Made by a program: the position numbers and the translations under genes. Under the pieces are notes generated by a model. That model worked only from the letters and a program-made list of their open reading frames with translations. It was not told where the DNA came from and ran no database searches. A DNA stretch of 64,000 nucleotides, taken from a virus. The stretch spans positions 1-64,000 of the IMG/VR virus record IMGVR_UViG_3300025864_000012. One strand, written 5' to 3'. Below are positions 38,022 through 45,577 of the stretch, in pieces; positions within the stretch are counted from its first letter, which is position 1; each line of letters begins with the position of its first letter.

Positions 38022-38768
38022 TCAACGCACTTCGTCCACGACTCCGAGGCGGAGACTTTCGTCCGAGTCTAGCCACCAGTCCTTGCGGCGCCACCTGTTC
38101 GCGAACTGCCTGACGGTCAAACCGGTCTTGGGCTGGGCCTCCAGTGACCTCTTACTGAAGATGTTGAGAACGCGATCCTGGATTTTTCTGACGAAGGCTA
38201 CCTCGTCCTCCACCTCGCCGATCTTGCCGCCCGCACCGAAGCTAACTTCATGGATCAGGACGTAAGCCTCGCGTCCCATCACGCGCGTGTCGCCGGCTTG
38301 CAGCAGTATCCCGGCCATGCTCGCCGCGTAGCCGATAGCGACCGTCGTGATCTTGTGGCCCTTGCCACGCAGGAACATCAGGTAATCGAACAGCGCCATG
38401 CCCGCGATGACCTCGCCGCCGGGGCTATTTAGGATGATCTCGATGTCGCACTTCGGCGCGTCTCTGTTCCAAAACGACAGCTCCCTGACGCATGTCGCAA
38501 CGGACGACTCGCTGACCCTGCCGAGGAACTGATAGACATGGTGGTAGCTGTCCTCGGCCAACTCGCGCTTGTGCAACTCCCGTAACCGCTGCACGTGGAT
38601 GGCTTCACACTGGGCGTCATACTCGGCCTTCAGCGCCTCGGCTGACATCTTGCGCGCCTCGGCATCGTTCTTCGCCGCCGCAGAAAGTGCCGCAACGGCC
38701 TCAGCCTGCGCCTTGGCAACGTTGGCCTCGATTTCTTCGGGGCTGAGCTCCCTTTCTTTGTCTGCCAT
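38022..38768 (-). CDS. ClpP-like serine protease, paralogue 1 (248 aa)
   Basis: The ClpP fold is clear: ILNSPGGEVIAGMALFDYL (oxyanion region), AIGYAASMAGILLQAG (nucleophile Ser) and AYVLIHEVSFG (catalytic His). A helical N-terminal extension of about 65 residues (AKAQAEAVAALSAAAKNDAE) is absent from bacterial ClpP. The C-terminus RKDWWLDSDESLRLGVVDEV is typical. Phage ClpP-like proteins can act in capsid maturation or protein turnover. A close paralogue is at 53980-54735. Confidence 0.85.
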   Translation of the reverse strand: MADKERELSPEEIEANVAKAQAEAVAALSAAAKNDAEARKMSAEALKAEYDAQCEAIHVQRLRELHKRELAEDSYHHVYQFLGRVSESSVATCVRELSFWNRDAPKCDIEIILNSPGGEVIAGMALFDYLMFLRGKGHKITTVAIGYAASMAGILLQAGDTRVMGREAYVLIHEVSFGAGGKIGEVEDEVAFVRKIQDRVLNIFSKRSLEAQPKTGLTVRQFANRWRRKDWWLDSDESLRLGVVDEVR

Positions 38769-38771
38769 GTG

Positions 38772-38990
38772 TCATTCCTCCGGTTTGGGTGAAAAGGTCA
38801 GCGCAGCCAGGTGCGCGAGTGCCTCGTCGGCCTGCGTGATGCGCTTTTGCCAGTAGATGTACTGGCCGGCGTCGGACGGCCCATACTTGGTGAGCATGTG
38901 CGCCCGGTGCCCTCGCTCCTCTATGACGAACTTGGCCACGATGGCGAGGCGTTCGCTGGGCGTCGGTGGGAAGAGGGCATTGTCGGCCAT
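38772..38990 (-). CDS. Hypothetical protein (72 aa)
   Basis: ATG at 38990 follows GAGAGGGGGGTTTG. Contains HMLTKYGPSDAGQYIYWQKR; helical. It directly precedes ClpP-like paralogue 1. Confidence 0.55.
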   Translation of the reverse strand: MADNALFPPTPSERLAIVAKFVIEERGHRAHMLTKYGPSDAGQYIYWQKRITQADEALAHLAALTFSPKPEE

Positions 38991-39172
38991 CACAAACCCC
39001 CCTCTCCGGCGTCAGCGCCCTGTCGCGCCCACACTGCATGCTGCAGCTCGTAGAGCAGGTCGTTCGCCTCGTCGGGCGTGAGGACGTGCACGACGCCCTT
39101 GTGGGAGCCGGGCAACGCGAGCTCAAAGCAATCGCGCCCGCGTTGGTAGACGCAGCAAGCCGGAAGCTTCAT
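38990..39172 (-). CDS. Hypothetical protein (60 aa)
   Basis: Starts MKLPACCVYQRGRDCFELAL; three Cys. The second half (TPDEANDLLYELQHAV) is helical. Overlaps neighbours by 1 nt at each side. Confidence 0.5.
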   Translation of the reverse strand: MKLPACCVYQRGRDCFELALPGSHKGVVHVLTPDEANDLLYELQHAVWARQGADAGEGGL

Positions 39173-39414
39173 CAGGAGCCGCCCTTCGGCAGCACGCTCA
39201 GCGCGAGGGCGTAGTAGTTCATCGCGGCAACGATGTGGTACCGGATGTCAGGATCGTCTCCCCTGCCGTAGCGAACGGATGCGGCGTGGCATTCGGCCGC
39301 GTCGAGACATACGTCAAATGTCCAGCCGTCCATCGTCTTTGTGTCGTCGTGCCTCGCAGCCTGTGCCTTCATCTGCGACACAGCTGCGTCGATCTCTGGG
39401 TTGATGGTGGTCAT
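39172..39414 (-). CDS. Hypothetical protein (80 aa)
   Basis: ATG at 39414. Helical with segments WTFDVCLDAAECHAASVRYG and YHIVAAMNYYALAL. No family recognised. Confidence 0.5.
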   Translation of the reverse strand: MTTINPEIDAAVSQMKAQAARHDDTKTMDGWTFDVCLDAAECHAASVRYGRGDDPDIRYHIVAAMNYYALALSVLPKGGS

Positions 39415-39611
39415 GGCGTCACCCCCCGCGCCGATTCACGCGCTGCATCCGGGCGGCAGTACGGGCACGGCAACTCGCCCTCTTCGTGCCGGATGGTGCC
39501 GGCGTCGTGGCAGGCGCGGCAGTGGCAGGCGGCGTCCAATGCGCGCCACCTCGCGAGGGCGGCGTTGAAGCGAACGCGATTCTCATGGCGCTTGCGGATA
39601 ACGTCGGTCAT
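39411..39611 (-). CDS. Small zinc-knuckle protein (66 aa)
   Basis: CHCRACHDAGTIRHEEGELPC and PYC form a DnaJ-like/zinc-ribbon arrangement of CxxC pairs. ATG at 39611 overlaps the upstream stop. Confidence 0.55.
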   Translation of the reverse strand: MTDVIRKRHENRVRFNAALARWRALDAACHCRACHDAGTIRHEEGELPCPYCRPDAARESARGVTP

Positions 39612-39883
39612 GGGAGCATCGCCAAAAGTTCAAAGAGCGGGTTCGTCTTCGCATCCAGGAGATTGTCCTCAGGGTTGTCAGAGAACCCGTCGCACGTCAG
39701 GAGCCACGTCGGATCGAAGTTGAGCGGCCACCTGAACCAACCGTTGCGAATCCCGTGCTCGTTGCCTGTGACGTGAGCCGCCTTCATGTTGTTGCAACGC
39801 GTGTGACAGTCACCAGGAATCATCCGGCGATGGACACACTTGTAGCAGTTTGGTTTGGTTACGTCAGTCGTGACGGTCTTCAT
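39608..39883 (-). CDS. Cys-rich protein (91 aa)
   Basis: ATG at 39883. NCYKCVHRRMIPGDCHTRCNN is a C4-type knuckle, with a further Cys at LLTCDGF. It resembles the small metal-binding proteins around it. Confidence 0.55.
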   Translation of the reverse strand: MKTVTTDVTKPNCYKCVHRRMIPGDCHTRCNNMKAAHVTGNEHGIRNGWFRWPLNFDPTWLLTCDGFSDNPEDNLLDAKTNPLFELLAMLP

Positions 39884-40251
39884 AGCGCGCACTGGTCGGC
39901 TGCCGTGGGGAAACCCACGATGGTTACCATCGCGTACTCGGGTCGCGGCTGGCGGTCGGGATGCTCGCCGCACCAGTCCCCGGAGTAAGTTACAGGCCAC
40001 CACGAGGATGAGTCCTCTGGCGACGGTATCGGAGCATTCCTCCGGCATTCGCCCTTGTCGTGCTTCACGTAGAATGTCGCCTGTGCGAGAATCTCCACTG
40101 TCTGTACCCACCACGGACACGTCTTGCAGGTTGCGTCGCTCCTGTTACACGGGTCACGCCACTCCCCTTCGTCGTAAAACGCGCCGCACGAACACATGTT
40201 GCTATACCCGTGGTTCCTGAGCGGGTCGCGGCTATGTTTGTGGTCAGTCAT
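39880..40251 (-). CDS. Small CxxC/CRR zinc protein, longer form (123 aa)
   Basis: MCSCGAFYDEGEWRDPC, then ATCKTCPWWVQ, GECRRNAP and DWCGEHP. The second part repeats the pattern of the protein at 36486-36728, here with an added N-terminal Cys pair. Unknown role. Confidence 0.6.
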   Translation of the reverse strand: MTDHKHSRDPLRNHGYSNMCSCGAFYDEGEWRDPCNRSDATCKTCPWWVQTVEILAQATFYVKHDKGECRRNAPIPSPEDSSSWWPVTYSGDWCGEHPDRQPRPEYAMVTIVGFPTAADQCAL

Positions 40252-40280
40252 CGGCCTAGCTCCTCAAAGCAACTCATGCC

Positions 40281-41270
40281 TCACGCCTCCAGCAGAAGCT
40301 GCACGGCGCGAGTTTTGATGGCAGCCGGCATGGAGGCCCGCTCGAAGGCGGCGTTCTCCAGGCTCCGGTTGGGCGTCTTGCGTATTGTGGTGTGGTGGTC
40401 GTGGAAGGCGCAGACGGCCTGCAGGGCACCCCAGCGCGTGTTGCGGATGTTCTCGAGGTTGTCTGTCGTCCTCCAGACATCGGTGAGCTTCTCGCGCCGG
40501 TTGTGCGCCATGGTCAGCGCCCGGCCACCCTTGCTCTCGTCCTCCACCGCGTAGTTCGGCAGCGGGATGAGGCGCTCCAGGAATCGCTCCCAGTAGTGAT
40601 CGTCAACGCGCATCGTCACGAGCTTGTCTCCGATCTCGGGGAGCCGCTTGTAGTAGTGAGTGATGAGGTTCACGGACTTGCTGATGTCGGCGATCTTGTC
40701 CTGGATACCGGAGGTGTGCCGCACCTTCCAAGCGTAGGTGTAGTCGGCGACCGGCACGCGCATGCCGTTGACACACACGAACCGCAGAGGCGTCACCTCG
40801 ACGACAACCGAGAGGCCGCCGTCGTGCCCCTGGCGGAACTGCACCAGCGGCCAGATCTCCTCATCCTTGTCGCCGCCGATTTTGATCTCCTTGTCCAGTT
40901 CCATCAGGGCATGGACCGACCTGCCGTTGCGCCCAAGGCCAAGCCCGACCCAGTTCATGTCGCCCGCCTTGATGAGTTGGTTCGCCAGTTCGACGTGCTG
41001 CTCGTTCTGCACGGGGGTCCAGCTATTCCCGGTGATGCCGAGAACTTCCCCTGTATCAGACCGCACGTTGGCCTTGAAGTCCTCTGCCTCGACCGTGCTG
41101 CCGTCCGACTGCGGGACAAGAACAGGGCGACGTTCCACCTTCCAGTTGAGGCCCGCATCCCGCAACGCTTGGTCGATATCGACGCCATCGCCGCCCACCG
41201 GAGTGAACGCCGTGCCCCACCGCTTCTGGAGCTCCACGTAGTTGCGCTTCGTGCTTTCCCTGTTCGCCAT
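40281..41270 (-). CDS. DUF932 phage/plasmid-like protein (329 aa)
   Basis: Contains the DUF932 features: WKVERRPVLVPQSDGS, VLGITGNSWTPVQNEQHVEL, ALMELDKEIKIGGDKDE and LRFVCVNGMRV. The family is common on phages and plasmids; its role is unsettled, with links to DNA replication or recombination. ATG at 41270 follows GGGGAGAGAA. A promoter-like element sits 50 nt upstream. Confidence 0.82.
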   Translation of the reverse strand: MANRESTKRNYVELQKRWGTAFTPVGGDGVDIDQALRDAGLNWKVERRPVLVPQSDGSTVEAEDFKANVRSDTGEVLGITGNSWTPVQNEQHVELANQLIKAGDMNWVGLGLGRNGRSVHALMELDKEIKIGGDKDEEIWPLVQFRQGHDGGLSVVVEVTPLRFVCVNGMRVPVADYTYAWKVRHTSGIQDKIADISKSVNLITHYYKRLPEIGDKLVTMRVDDHYWERFLERLIPLPNYAVEDESKGGRALTMAHNRREKLTDVWRTTDNLENIRNTRWGALQAVCAFHDHHTTIRKTPNRSLENAAFERASMPAAIKTRAVQLLLEA

Positions 41271-41319
41271 TTCTCTCCCCTTGTGCCAAAGTACGTTTCC
41301 TAGCAGATTGCGCACGTCA

Positions 41320-41348
41320 ATCTTACGCCCTAATGCCCCAATAGTAAA
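41320..41348 (-). promoter_or_regulatory. Putative promoter for the DUF932 operon
   Basis: On the - strand TTTACT (41348-41343), 17-nt spacer, TAAGAT (41325-41320). It lies in the 83-nt gap between homing endonuclease copy 5 and DUF932, about 50 nt before the ATG. The -35 element matches the Y RNA promoter. Confidence 0.5.
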
Positions 41349-41353
41349 GGTCC

Positions 41354-41833
41354 TCATGTTTGGCGCCTACTCTCCCCAATAGCGTCTATCTCAGACGCCA
41401 GGTCCCAGTCCCCGCGCCTCAGTGCGCGCTCAAGCTTGGAATGCTCGGAATTGGTCAAAGCGATGAGGTTCTCCGGATCATCGTTCTGGCGGTTACCGTC
41501 ACGGTGGTGGATGTTGTACCCATGCCCGTTTTCCTCGCGTGGTATCTGGCCCCAGGCGTTTTCATAGACCTTGGCGCAGTAGCGTTTATTGGCGCGGTAG
41601 TTCGGGCCTCTCCTGGCGGTGCGTATTTTCGCGCGCGTCTCCGGGCTATGCTCGTGTCCAAGGCTGTTCGTATTCCCCATCAGCGCGGCGCTCGTTTTCG
41701 CCCGCGCCTCCGAGCTGGGTTTCCTTCCGAGGCTGGCGGCGCTCATCTTCGCCAGCGTCTCGGGGCTGGGATCCTTTTTAGCGGCGCTTATTTTCGCCTT
41801 GGTCTCAGCCGTGTGGTGGCTACCTATTCTCAT
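41354..41833 (-). CDS. NUMOD3-type HNH homing endonuclease, copy 5 (159 aa)
   Basis: Starts MRIGSHHTAETKAKISAA and has four NUMOD3-like units (SPETLAKMSAASLGRKPSSE and others) before KVYENAWGQIPREE and YNIHHRDGNRQNDDPENLI...SEH. It is the most complete copy. ATG at 41833 overlaps the TGA of the upstream receiver-like gene. Confidence 0.85.
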   Translation of the reverse strand: MRIGSHHTAETKAKISAAKKDPSPETLAKMSAASLGRKPSSEARAKTSAALMGNTNSLGHEHSPETRAKIRTARRGPNYRANKRYCAKVYENAWGQIPREENGHGYNIHHRDGNRQNDDPENLIALTNSEHSKLERALRRGDWDLASEIDAIGESRRQT

Positions 41834-42156
41834 GGCTGGCCAGACGCGGTGTGGACCCTTACCCCCGGTGGGGAATAGCGCCGCAGAAGCTCCACAATGT
41901 TCTGCCACCCTACCGGGTTCCTACTGTGGACATAGATGTCTTTCGGCCAATTCGGCATTGGCGGCGGACCGTCCGGAAGAATACCGACCATCCACTTCGC
42001 AATGTCGTACCCACTCTGTCCTTCTCCAAGGTCGTGATCGAGAGACAGGACATCGACGTCACCTCCATACAACCAAAGAGTGGCCTCGAAGAAACACGTG
42101 GCTAGCACCCACGTGTCGTCAGGTTTCGGGCGCATGTCATCGACCCACAGCTTCAC
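41830..42156 (-). CDS. Cyclic-phosphate-processing receiver-like domain protein (108 aa)
   Basis: LWVDDMRPKPDDTWVLATCF, then VDVLSLDHDLGEGQSGYD and VHSRNPVGWQNIVELLRRY match the cREC group, a receiver-like fold with DD and DHD acidic pairs predicted to process 2',3'-cyclic phosphates at RNA ends. This fits the RtcB, RlaP-like and RNA ligase genes in the window. GTG at 42156 follows GGAGGCAGG. Confidence 0.72.
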   Translation of the reverse strand: MKLWVDDMRPKPDDTWVLATCFFEATLWLYGGDVDVLSLDHDLGEGQSGYDIAKWMVGILPDGPPPMPNWPKDIYVHSRNPVGWQNIVELLRRYSPPGVRVHTASGQP

Positions 42157-42581
42157 CCTGCCTCCAATACTCTCACTATTTCCCTCGCCGCTTCCCCGGA
42201 TTGTATCACGGACGATGGGTAGCGCAGGACTTTCCATCCAAGAATTGCGGCCCGATTGTACTTCGCGCAGTCTTCAGAGAATCCCGAAGGCGTCAAATGA
42301 CGACTCTTGCGCACCTTGCCGTCCCCTCCCCGCTGCCCATGCCCCTCAGTGCCGCCCTCGCACTCTACGGCCAACATGCGGTCTGGCCACGAGAAGTCAA
42401 ATCTCCACTGACGGTCCGGCGTGGCGAATCTGTGCTCACGGATGGGCATGGGGCACCCCCACCCCGCTAAGTCGCCGGCAAGTTTGTTCTCCAGCTTCTC
42501 ACGCTTCGCCTTCGCTACGGCTCGCTTGACTTGTTCCGGGGTCAGGGGCGCTTGCTTACAAGAGCGCAAGCGACCTGTCAT
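42153..42581 (-). CDS. PD-(D/E)XK-type endonuclease (142 aa)
   Basis: RQWRFDFSWPDRMLAVECEGG gives the D...ExE core of PD-(D/E)XK nucleases (VRR-NUC/DUF559-like), followed by SGFSEDCAKYNRAAILGWKV, where K and the helix match the same fold. Likely a DNA junction or repair nuclease. Confidence 0.72.
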   Translation of the reverse strand: MTGRLRSCKQAPLTPEQVKRAVAKAKREKLENKLAGDLAGWGCPMPIREHRFATPDRQWRFDFSWPDRMLAVECEGGTEGHGQRGGDGKVRKSRHLTPSGFSEDCAKYNRAAILGWKVLRYPSSVIQSGEAAREIVRVLEAG

Positions 42582-42593
42582 CTTACCCGCCAA

Positions 42594-42956
42594 TCACTTC
42601 TTCTTCAGAAGCTTGACGCACCTGGGGCCGATCCGAACCTTAGCCCCGGGAGTGACCGCCATCTTCTTGTCGGGCTCGAAGGTCACTGTCGTGCCACAGG
42701 CATACTCGCCCGTAGCACGCTCGACCCAAACGCCCGTCTTGAGATCGCGCTCCCGCTCAGAGCCCTCCTTGACCAGCGGCGCGAAACATAGGTGACAACG
42801 TGATGCAACCAACTTGTGCTCCATTCCGGGGACCAAATACCCCCTGAAGTCGACTTCCGGGTATGAACCAACGCCAACGCTCATGTTCACCTCACGCAGA
42901 GATACGACCATGTTATCAATACCACCGAACAACAGGCCGTTTGTGTCAAGGATCAA
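42594..42956 (-). CDS. Hypothetical protein (120 aa)
   Basis: TTG at 42956 overlaps the VWA-protein stop (TTGA); a shorter ATG start (MVVSLREVNM) is possible. Contains SRCHLCFAPLV and a late Cys (GPRCVKLL). Beta-rich; not recognised. Confidence 0.5.
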   Translation of the reverse strand: MILDTNGLLFGGIDNMVVSLREVNMSVGVGSYPEVDFRGYLVPGMEHKLVASRCHLCFAPLVKEGSERERDLKTGVWVERATGEYACGTTVTFEPDKKMAVTPGAKVRIGPRCVKLLKKK

Positions 42957-43639
42957 GTCTGATCCTGGTCTTTGTCGACAACAGCCCCGACGTCGGTCAA
43001 GTTGGTGACGTTCTGATCCGTCCAGTCCGCACCAGTCTGGCGAGCCGCGACCGTCGACACAGAGACAGCCCCATAGGACTGGCCATACGTAGTGCCTTGC
43101 GTGTTGAAGGCTATAGTGCCAAGCTGACTGCCCTGCTGCATGGCCTCCTCAGCGGCGGCCAGGAAGATGAACTCCCAGCCTTCTAGTTTGCGCTCGGCGA
43201 TAAGCGACTTGGTGCGAGCGAGATCCCACTCGCGGGAAGAGTTCTCGAAGCCGTCCGTGACGATGGCGACCACCGTCTTGCCCTTGTAGCTCTGCTTCTT
43301 CTGCCGCTCTGAGACGGTCGTGACCGTCTTACCGATCGCGTCATAGAGGGCCGTCATGCCACGGGGGACAAGGGTGTAGCTGGGCACCGTCTTGACATCA
43401 ATGCCATCGTGGATGAGGTCGTACTCGCTGTCGAACTGCGCCAGTGTGATGGTGCCCGAGGCCTCAACCTTGCGCTGCTCTTTGAGAAAGGTGTTGAGGC
43501 CACCCTCGGCATCATCCCTGCAGGAGCCCATCGACCCAGAGCGGTCTACAATCACCACAATCTCGATTGGCTCGACTGTCTCCTTCTTGGACTTCGCCTT
43601 CTTTTTCATCTTCCCCTCCGGATTGCTTTTGATCATCAT
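42953..43639 (-). CDS. VWA-domain protein with intact MIDAS (228 aa)
   Basis: IEIVVIVDRSGSMGSCRDD is a DxSxS metal-binding MIDAS, with the later T in RGMTALYDAIG and D in IVTDGFENSS. VWA proteins mediate metal-dependent protein contacts. The N-terminus is Lys-rich (KMKKKAKSKKE). ATG-ATG start with GAGGGAAGAGGGGAA upstream. It is a second VWA protein besides Ro60. Confidence 0.85.
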   Translation of the reverse strand: MMIKSNPEGKMKKKAKSKKETVEPIEIVVIVDRSGSMGSCRDDAEGGLNTFLKEQRKVEASGTITLAQFDSEYDLIHDGIDVKTVPSYTLVPRGMTALYDAIGKTVTTVSERQKKQSYKGKTVVAIVTDGFENSSREWDLARTKSLIAERKLEGWEFIFLAAAEEAMQQGSQLGTIAFNTQGTTYGQSYGAVSVSTVAARQTGADWTDQNVTNLTDVGAVVDKDQDQT

Positions 43640-43775
43640 TTCCCCTCTTCCCTCCCTTTCCAGATTCTTGACCATATAAGGCCAAGAACCCCCGTCAACG
43701 GGTAACCGCTCGCGCCGCCGCCCATAGGACCGACAATAGCCAGCATGGGACGTGACGCAGCCCTTGGGCCCATCG
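43640..43775 (-). other. Intergenic gap with no supported gene
   Basis: 136 nt before the VWA gene. A TTGACG with a downstream TATATG is spaced only 14 nt, too short for a confident promoter. Nothing else is seen. Confidence 0.3.
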
Positions 43776-43862
43776 TCACCTATCCGCCCACCATATCAGT
43801 ACTTCGACGAACGTCATCAGGAGCACAGCTACCCCCAGAATGACTGGTATAATGAAGTACAC
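43776..43862 (-). CDS. Tiny membrane protein (28 aa)
   Basis: GTG at 43862 with GTAGGAGAC upstream encodes one hydrophobic helix (YFIIPVILGVAVLLMTFVEV). It follows the primase-helicase gene. Confidence 0.5.
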   Translation of the reverse strand: MYFIIPVILGVAVLLMTFVEVLIWWADR

Positions 43863-43867
43863 GTCTC

Positions 43868-45577
43868 CTACCTTTCGTCTGTCAGCTCGATCACTTGCAT
43901 CTGATCGCCTTTGAACAACACTGGAATGATGCGGCCCGAAGGGCCGTCGGCGTTCTTGGCTATGATGAATGAACCCTCCTTCATTGGATGGGTGGCAATG
44001 GTTCGCCCAGTATCGTCCTTCTTGGTCTCCCACTTGCGGTGCATCAACACAAGGTTGGTAGCCCGCTCCTCAACAGCGCCCGAGCCCCGCGTGTCAGAGG
44101 CAGAGGGAATGAGATGCTCCTTACCCGGTATGGGCCGCCGCAGTTGTGAGACGAGAATGAGCGGCACGTTGAGGTCGATGACGATATCTTGCACTTCGTT
44201 GACGATGCGCGTGATGGCAGCGTACTCGTTCTCGGTCTCATACGCCAACCGCTGTAGGTAATCGATGATGATACAGTCCGGCTCCACGATCTCCGCTTCA
44301 CGGCAGATCTCCTTGACGTTGCGGCTCTCGAAGTCGTACCAGACGTCCCAGTGTGACTGCCGCTCCACGTACTTTCCGATAGCCTGCTGGTCAGACGCTT
44401 CCACATCGCCCCTACGGAGTCTCGCCATGTCGCCACCCTCACGTACAACGTGCCGCCGCCCCAGCCGTTCGGCCGTCAGCTCCCGGGTCACGAAAAGAAC
44501 ACGGTAGCCCTTGTCACCGAGATGTGCCTGCAATTGCTGGGCGAACAGGGTCTTTCCTACGGATGGGCGAGCCGCAATAATGGTGAATGAACCAGACTCA
44601 ATCGGGCCAAGGTCATGCGCCAGCTGCCCCCACTCTCTCGGCCACGGCAAGCCCTTGACCTCACCACGCGCCCGGCGATCGATGTCAGCAAGAACACGCT
44701 GCGTCAGTTCGGCCGAGGAAAGACTGTGAGGCTTGGGCTTATCAGCATCTAGCAACACCTGCACTTCGTCCGTCAACGCCTTGCAGATAACCTCGGCGGA
44801 GGAATTCTTGAACCCTGCGTCAATGACGTCTGAGATATCGCTCTTCTCGGGCATCCCCCGCAGCTCCAGAATGTAGCACTTGATGTCCGCCGCCTTCAGC
44901 GCCTCCTGCGCCTTCTCCATGTGTTTGCGCCCAGGGAGGTCGTTGTCGGGGATGCAGACAACAACCGCGCCCTTGAGCGCCTCCGTGTACTGCGGCAACC
45001 ACTTCGCCGCCGCACCGCCAGGGGTGGAGGTAGCGAGGCAGCCGATCTTATCGAGGGAGTGGACGTCCTTCTCGCCCTCCACCAGGAAGACGAGTTTGCC
45101 CGCATTAGCGGCCGGCAGCACCTTGTCCAGCCAGTACAACACCCGCTCCGTCTTGCCCAAGCTCCAGTGTTCCGTTACCGGGTTCCAGACGGGGAAGTTC
45201 TTATCCTCGGTGCGGCAGACGACGTAGAGCGGCTTGCCCTTGGCGTCCACATAGGCGTACCGCTCTGTGACAAGGTGACGCTGCCGCTTGTCGCCGTCCA
45301 CCCAGTAGTCAGGCGTTGGCGCAAGGGGCTTGACCTTCGTCGGGAGGGGCTCTTCCTTCGACGGGAAGAGATCGTTCACGGTGAGTCCTAGAGCAGCCAC
45401 AACGTCACTGGTCTCGCAGTTGGCAAGACACTTCAGCAACGCCCGGTCCCCCTCACCGATTGATACCATCAACGATTGATGCTTGTCGTCGTGAGCAGGG
45501 CAACGGGCGATCCACTGATGGTCGCCACCGTTGCGCACGCCCTCGAGCTTCTCGAGAATCAGGTCTATTGGCTGCAA
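43868..45577 (-). CDS. Primase-helicase (T7 gp4-like, DnaB-type helicase; 569 aa)
   Basis: The N-terminus has a CHC2-like zinc finger (RCPAHDDKHQSLMVSI, KCLANCE). A Toprim-like region follows (LVFLVEGEKDVHSLDKIG, VVCIPDNDLPG). The C-terminal half is a RecA-fold DnaB helicase: IIAARPSVGKTLFAQQL (Walker A), CIIIDYLQRL (Walker B) and LVSQLRRP. It unwinds DNA and may prime lagging-strand synthesis. It overlaps the replication initiator gene by 13 nt. Confidence 0.93.
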   Translation of the reverse strand: MQPIDLILEKLEGVRNGGDHQWIARCPAHDDKHQSLMVSIGEGDRALLKCLANCETSDVVAALGLTVNDLFPSKEEPLPTKVKPLAPTPDYWVDGDKRQRHLVTERYAYVDAKGKPLYVVCRTEDKNFPVWNPVTEHWSLGKTERVLYWLDKVLPAANAGKLVFLVEGEKDVHSLDKIGCLATSTPGGAAAKWLPQYTEALKGAVVVCIPDNDLPGRKHMEKAQEALKAADIKCYILELRGMPEKSDISDVIDAGFKNSSAEVICKALTDEVQVLLDADKPKPHSLSSAELTQRVLADIDRRARGEVKGLPWPREWGQLAHDLGPIESGSFTIIAARPSVGKTLFAQQLQAHLGDKGYRVLFVTRELTAERLGRRHVVREGGDMARLRRGDVEASDQQAIGKYVERQSHWDVWYDFESRNVKEICREAEIVEPDCIIIDYLQRLAYETENEYAAITRIVNEVQDIVIDLNVPLILVSQLRRPIPGKEHLIPSASDTRGSGAVEERATNLVLMHRKWETKKDDTGRTIATHPMKEGSFIIAKNADGPSGRIIPVLFKGDQMQVIELTDER

